NCBI GenBank assembly: GCA_963383645.1
Contig: OY726567.1
Coordinates: forward strand, 70,454,997 to 70,518,996
From: Muscardinus avellanarius
Lineage: Eukaryota; Chordata; Mammalia; Rodentia; Gliridae
Length of the DNA stretch: 64,000 bases
Reading direction: 5' to 3'
Positions 59,317-64,000 of this stretch are shown here, piece after piece (the first letter of the stretch is position 1; every line of letters starts with the position of its first letter). Under the pieces are notes generated by a model that worked only from the letters and a program-made list of their open reading frames with translations, was not told the origin of the DNA and made no database searches. A program made the translations under genes and the position numbers.

Positions 59317-60151
59317 GGCCATTTCTGTATGAACAAATTGGCTCACAGGTTAACCTTCTCCAGACTGTGCCTGCACTCAGCTAATGAGTAACTTGCTGTG
59401 TGTCCCCTCCGCGCCCGGCCAGAAAAGCTGCTCGGCTGCATCTCAGCCTCTCTGAGAGAGCCGCCTTGCCTGGTCACGGGGAAACCTGCAGGGTGCTGAG
59501 GTGGGCCGTGGAATCGAGTAGGAGCTGGGGCTTAAAGTCCCCCAGTGCTTTTCAGCAAGCACAGAGCTGGCAAGGGAGACAGAGCTCCTGCTCCATTTTC
59601 CAGGTGGCTGAGGCTGGGCTCCCAGTCCTCCTTCTGGGCTGCCTGGGCTGTCCACATCTGCACCCTCAAAACCATCAGAGCAAAGAGAAGCACACGCCCG
59701 CATGCACGGAGAAGCTGACTCCTCTGCGATCCTCCAGGTGGAAGAGCACCGTGGCGTGCCTCTGATCTTTGGATAACCTGCTTTCTTTGGGTGCCTGTAG
59801 AGTTCATTCACTTAGCAGTGCATGTGTTCAATGAATTCTGGATGAGTGGAGAGCGAGTGGGGACCCCAGCACCAGGACCACCTCAGGGATGTCTCAGGTC
59901 CAGGCTCGACTCTGGCTGCTCCCCCATGATGAACAAGCAGGCGGGCCCATGTAGAGCCTGCCTGCGTCTCTCTGGGCCACTTCTGGACACCTAGCTCCAT
60001 CCTCCTTCCTCCCCACCTCACCCCACTGCCTCGCCCAGACCTCTTCGGGGTGACTCAGCCCCTCAATGTTTCAGGAAGCTGGTCTGAGAAACCCTGGCAG
60101 GTGAAGCCCTTCCTGGGGCTGAGCCAGCAGGTGTGTCTCCTGTTGGCAGAG
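59317..60151. other. Intron 1 unique sequence
   Basis: No gene was recognised. An L2-like piece may lie at 59795-59850 (TTCATTCACTTAGCAGTGCA). Confidence 0.35.
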
Positions 60152-60540
60152 GTACTGGGGATTGAATTCAGAGCCATTCTGCCTCCGAGCTACACCCCAA
60201 ACTCCATTTTGAATTTTTTTATGATACTGGGGGTGGAACCCAGGGGCATTCTACACTCCCGGCCCTATTTTTTATTCTTTATTTTGAAACAGGGTCTCAT
60301 TGAGTTGCAAAGGGCCTAAGTAGCTGAGGCTGCCTGCAAACCCGGATCCTCCTGTCTCAGCCTCCCAAATGTTGAGATTACAAGCATATGCCACCATGCC
60401 CGGCTGTTGAAACAGGGTCTTGCTAAATTATTGAGGGTCACTCTTCCTGAGTTACTGAGGCTGCCTTGAACCGGCAATTGTCCTGTCTCAACCTCCCAAG
60501 AACTGGGATTATAGGTGTGCACCACCATGCCCCTATTTGG
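60152..60540 (-). repeat. ID half, B1-dID type A, B1 half
   Basis: 60152-60215, 60221-60403 and 60404-60540. Confidence 0.84.
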
Positions 60541-61124
60541 CAGCCCCTTCTCGACCCCATCTCTGCTACATCTCCCTTAGTGAGGTTCCCTCCTCTCCCC
60601 ACGCCCTGCGACTCCCATCTTCAGCAGCCCCAGCCTTCCCCCTCCCCCAGCCCAGGGTACAGCCTGGGCTCCCTCCTCTGCATCTCATCTGGTCTCTTGG
60701 CTGTGAAAACCGTATTTTTGGAAGTAGGTAGAGGTGGTGGTTCTAAATGCCACTGAATTTTCACTTTTAAATGGTTAATTTTATCCTAGGGGAATTTTGC
60801 CTCATGTTTAAAAAAAGGAGAAACATTTTAATGCTGGTGGTGCCCCGATTCCCCCTGTCTCCTTCTCACAGGGCTGTGAGGTGCTGGGAGCTCAGGTTTC
60901 TACGTCTGCCTCCCCCAGGAGCTCCCCATCCTCCCGCCATCCTCCCAGCAGCCACAGGTGATGGGAGTGGGGTTCCTCAATTCCACTCTGCCCACTATAT
61001 TGCACGATCCCCTCCGCCAGCAAACCCTGGTGTGCCAGTATTGGGAATGACCTAGGAAGATTTGGGAAAGCTCTGATTATTAATGTATTTCAAAAGAAAA
61101 TAATTGATATATTTCAAAATAGTT
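60541..61124. other. Intron 1 unique sequence
   Basis: No gene or repeat was recognised. Confidence 0.3.
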
Positions 61125-61700
61125 GTGTCAAAATGGCGGCAGACATGGGTAAAGAAAGGACTTGGTTTCTGCCTAAAACAGGCAACTATTCCAGTGTAAA
61201 TCAACCTAGCTCAAAGTAATTAACAAGTCAATAGAGGAGAGCTAGGGCTTCCTCTTCCTAAAGACAGATCTACTTGATGATCCAGGGAGGATGGGGCAGG
61301 GTTTGACCTTGCCCTTCATGAAAGGAGACACCTCACCACACCTTGCTGGGGAAGGTACCTTACAGGGACGTTCACTAGGTCAGAGTCACGCAAACAAGAT
61401 GGAGGTCATGGGTATAAAAGTCCGGTCCACGTGTAAGCCCTTTGGTGCATTCATTTCGAGTCACCCCCCCCATGCCATTTTGGCATGGGGCTGTATTTCT
61501 ATTTTCTGTATTTCTATCTTTCTAATAAACTTCTTTAAATCTTCAGCAACCGTCCAAGCTATGCATATTTATTCTCAGCTTAGGACAAGAATCCGCGGTT
61601 TTTCTCTGTTTTCCTGTGTGTGTGGTTGTGGTGGGGGAATTACTTCTCCCCTCACACACCAAACCCATTTCAACCGCAACACCTGGTGCCTTGGGTGGGA
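61125..61700 (+). mobile_element. Solo LTR-like element (ERV type)
   Basis: Begins near TGTGTCAAAATGGCGGCAG. It has a TATA box (TATAAAA at 61413-61419) and AATAAA at 61524-61529, about 110 bases apart, then ACAAGAATCCGCGG at 61587-61600. This spacing is typical of a U3-R-U5 layout of endogenous retroviruses. No internal viral genes are present. Ends and family are inferred. Confidence 0.55.
61413..61419 (+). promoter_or_regulatory. TATA box of the LTR-like element
   Basis: TATAAAA, with a start site expected about 25-30 bases downstream on the + strand, antisense to ADAP1. Activity is unknown. Confidence 0.45.
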
Positions 61701-62332
61701 TGGCAGACAGACCCAGGGTTTGCTTTACACCATGCACCACCTGGACCAGGCACGGTCATTCTCTCTAGAGACTGCAGCAACATCTGTCCGTCCACCGCCG
61801 CCGCTGGCTCTGGACACAGCCGATCTCCTTACTCTTGTTTGCAAAGCCCAGGACCCCAGGCCTTGACCTGTGGCCAGTTCCTCATTCCCACGCCCCCCAC
61901 TGCCTCCTTTCCAAGTCTCCCTGTAACAATGCCATCCCTCTGGGCACTCTGCACCCCAAACCCCAGGCACTCCTGCGCTCCACCCCACCCTAACTGTCCT
62001 CAGTCTCCATTTTAGCTGTGCCCTCTGACCTGCTTTCCTGATTCCCACTCTGACTCCCCCACCCAACCCCCTGAGACCCCCACCTGCCCCATCTCTTCCT
62101 CCTCACCTCCCATGGCTTTGCCTCCCCTTACCCAGCAGAGATTCCCAGGCCCGTTAGTATAACCCCAGCCCCTCTCTTTGTCATTCCGGGCAGAGCTACC
62201 TCTCCACCCACTGCAGCCCATGCACAGGACGCAGAATGTTCCAGAGAAAAACAGGAACACCTTCTGTAGAAGGTGTTGGGCTTAACTCGGACCTCATGTG
62301 CACAGTCAGCTGGGAGTTTGTTATTTTTCTGT

Positions 62333-62335
<3 letters not shown>
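61701..62335. other. Intron 1 unique, pyrimidine-rich sequence
   Basis: C/T-rich on the + strand. No gene was recognised. Confidence 0.3.
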
Positions 62336-62379
<44 letters not shown>

Positions 62380-62695
62380 TACTGGGATCAAACTCGGGCA
62401 TTCTATCACTGAGCTACAACCCCAGTCTTTTTTATTTTCTATTTTGAAACAGATTATCCCAAGTCATCATACACTGGCCTCAAACCTACAGTCCTCCTTT
62501 CTCTGCCTCCAAGTATCCGGATGATGATGAAAGTGTGTGTGGGGGGAAAGAGGTGACGGGGACTGGGCCCAAGGGCATGCGCTACGCTTCCAGGATCTCG
62601 CTAAATTCCAAATGGCTGAGGCTGGCCACGAACTTCCGATCCTCCTGCCTCAGGCTCCCAAGCACTGAAATTCCAAACATACGCCTGGGACCAAT
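62336..62695 (-). repeat. (TG)n plus two old B1-dID fragments
   Basis: TG run 62336-62378, SINE 62379-62530, fragment 62531-62695. Confidence 0.8.
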
Positions 62696-62729
62696 TCCAG
62701 TTAGTCCTTAACTCTCTGGAACAGCCTAC

Positions 62730-63510
62730 GTGGCTTTCGAGCCCTCCTGGCCTCGGCCTCCCCAGACCTCCCCTTAGCCAGGGATCTAGACTTCTTCAGC
62801 AAGAAAACTCTCCCTGCCCTCTGCAGCCTCCCCAAAGCGCACCGCTCCCCAGAGTCCTCGCCACAGAACCCAGGCAGCTCGCGGCCACGCCCACCCCAGG
62901 GCACGCCCACCAAGGCCCCACCCCTTCCTGGCAGCCTCGCCCACCCCGCCTCCCGGGCTGCCCCTGCCGCGGGGCCCCCTCCCTCCCGTGGGGTTGCGGG
63001 CCCCTTCCTCCCTCCCCCGGGGTTCCTCCTTCTGTCTTCCGCTGCAGCCCGGGAGAGCTCAGACCCGCAGGTCAGGTCTCCCCGTGAACCCGCGAAGACC
63101 CTACAGAAGCCAGACCACCTCGGGCGCTGTGACACCCCCGCCCTGTGGTCCCTCGGCACATCTCAGCTCGCCCTCTTCCTGTTCCTCAAACTGGCCGGGC
63201 CAGACAGGGCCTCTGCGTGGTTCGGACTCAGCTGGCCGCCCTCTCCCCCAGCACTCCCGACAGAGCGACCGGCTGTCACGGCCAGCAGGACCCCCTTCTG
63301 CCCAGGCTCCGCCAGCCCGGGGACCGCACCTGCGCGCACCCCTCCCAGCCGCGTGCCCCCACCGCCCCCGCCCCGCGAAGCCCCTTCCTGGGGTCAGGCT
63401 GCGTGCACACAGAGCAGGGGCCAGGCAGGGGGCGTGCCCAGCAAGATAAATGCCAGAGTCTAGACCTGGCAGCAGCCTCCAGGGCCTGCGGCGGGGGACA
63501 CTGTCAGCCC
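62730..63510. promoter_or_regulatory. GC- and CpG-rich stretch in intron 1
   Basis: Moderate CG density with GGGGCGTGCC-type elements. I searched both strands for the ADAP1 first exon and did not find it. It could be an internal promoter or enhancer. Overlapping open frames here lack known motifs. Confidence 0.4.
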
Positions 63511-63561
63511 CCTCTTGGGAAATGTCCAGCACACCCGCAAATCACAGCCTGAGGAGGCCGC

Positions 63562-63562
<1 letters not shown>

Positions 63563-63607
<45 letters not shown>

Positions 63608-63792
63608 TGGCACTGTTTGTGGTACTCGGGATGGAGCACACAGGGGCATTTTTACCTCCCAGCTACAACCTCAACCCTTTTTACTTTGAAACAGGGTCTA
63701 GCTAACTCGCTGAGGCCGGACTTGAACCCCAAACCCTCCCATCTCAGCCTCCCAAGTAGCCAGATTACAGGCCCGCACCCCTGTGCCCAGCT
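63563..63792 (-). repeat. (TG)n plus old B1-dID
   Basis: TG run 63563-63606 at the 3' end of a diverged copy 63607-63792. Confidence 0.83.
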
Positions 63793-64000
63793 CCAAAGAG
63801 TCCACTTTGAAATGACCTCAGCCCAGACGGGAGTGCCCAGCCTGCCCAGGGATGTGGGAGAGAAGGCCCCACTGGGAGGAAGGGAGGTGGAGGCCTGGGT
63901 GGGGAAAGGCCTCCGGTCCCTCTCAGAGGCTGCCAGTATCAGCCTCTGTCCCCAGGCAGTGGGCAGACATCTGGGTCCTGTGGCTTGAGTGGAAATTAGA
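63793..64000. other. Intron 1, right window edge
   Basis: No feature was recognised. Confidence 0.3.

Larger units (their letters stand above)
3265..64000 (-). other. ADAP1: ADAP1 gene (exon 2 to 3' end; exon 1 outside)
   Basis: The transcription unit runs right to left. All ten exons downstream of the first coding exon are present in order with canonical splice sites. Upstream of exon 2 only intron sequence is seen up to 64000, so the promoter and the exon with the start codon lie off the right edge. The 3' end is set by the poly(A) signal at 3282-3287. Confidence 0.93.

Noticed and set aside
62701..63532. ADAP1 first exon and promoter in the GC-rich stretch
   Set aside because: No - strand frame there ends in the expected CxxC-containing sequence with a phase-1 donor.
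2410..63700. Many tRNA-like segments with A- and B-box motifs
   Set aside because: They are the ID halves of SINEs. They lack complete cloverleaf stems and occur in dozens of near-identical copies.

Overview
This window is nuclear DNA from a placental mammal and holds the tail-to-tail junction of two genes that are also neighbours on human 7p22.3. The last coding exon and 3' end of GET4 lie on the + strand at the left edge. Most of ADAP1 (ArfGAP with dual PH domains 1, centaurin-alpha-1) lies on the - strand and fills about 95 percent of the window. The dominant SINE is a B1-like monomer fused to a tRNA-Ala-derived ID half (B1-dID type). From memory this family is known from sciuromorph rodents (dormice, mountain beaver, squirrels), so a rodent of that group is the best guess. 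I did not see the long-tailed ID SINE that I associate with ground squirrels and marmots, which slightly favours another sciuromorph lineage. The species is an inference.

Layout. 1-475: GET4 last intron, last exon and 3' UTR. 476-3260: convergent intergenic DNA with one SINE. 3265-64000: ADAP1. Ten coding exons could be placed to the base (4284-4312, 4510-4738, 5012-5083, 6089-6151, 7046-7129, 10666-10812, 12616-12728, 27414-27496, 35183-35274, 45906-46036). All introns are GT-AG, the phases agree, and the exons give 346 whole codons plus the last two bases of one more. This corresponds to residues 28-374 of a 374-residue protein. The first coding exon was not found and should lie beyond 64000, so intron 1 exceeds 17.9 kb.

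The introns are packed with roughly 110 SINE copies or fragments, about a third of the sequence, often inserted into one another. They sort into four types by the 3' half. Type A is ID-like and ends GGGTTCCATCCCCAGTACC. Type B carries AGGTCTGGGAGTGTAGCCCG and CTTCCAGGAACCCCAGTACC and looks youngest. Type C carries GGGCAGGGGGTGTAGCTC and ends CATCCCCAGACC. Type D carries GGTCTGGGAGTATAGCCC with a type-A-like middle. Relics of L1 are cut up by these SINEs, and there is one solo LTR, one unidentified 3-copy repeat family and many microsatellites growing from SINE tails.

Points of interest: a 16-18 bp VNTR 77 bases upstream of the exon 8 acceptor; a direct repeat flanking in-frame exon 9; a perfect 133-bp duplication at 33.3/33.9 kb; a CpG-rich island in intron 4 with NRF1-like and CCAAT motifs; a strong CTCF-like motif; and a layered L1/SINE stack at 52.7-56.6 kb. 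I found no novel gene system. The window is an ordinary gene locus with unusually readable repeat stratigraphy.
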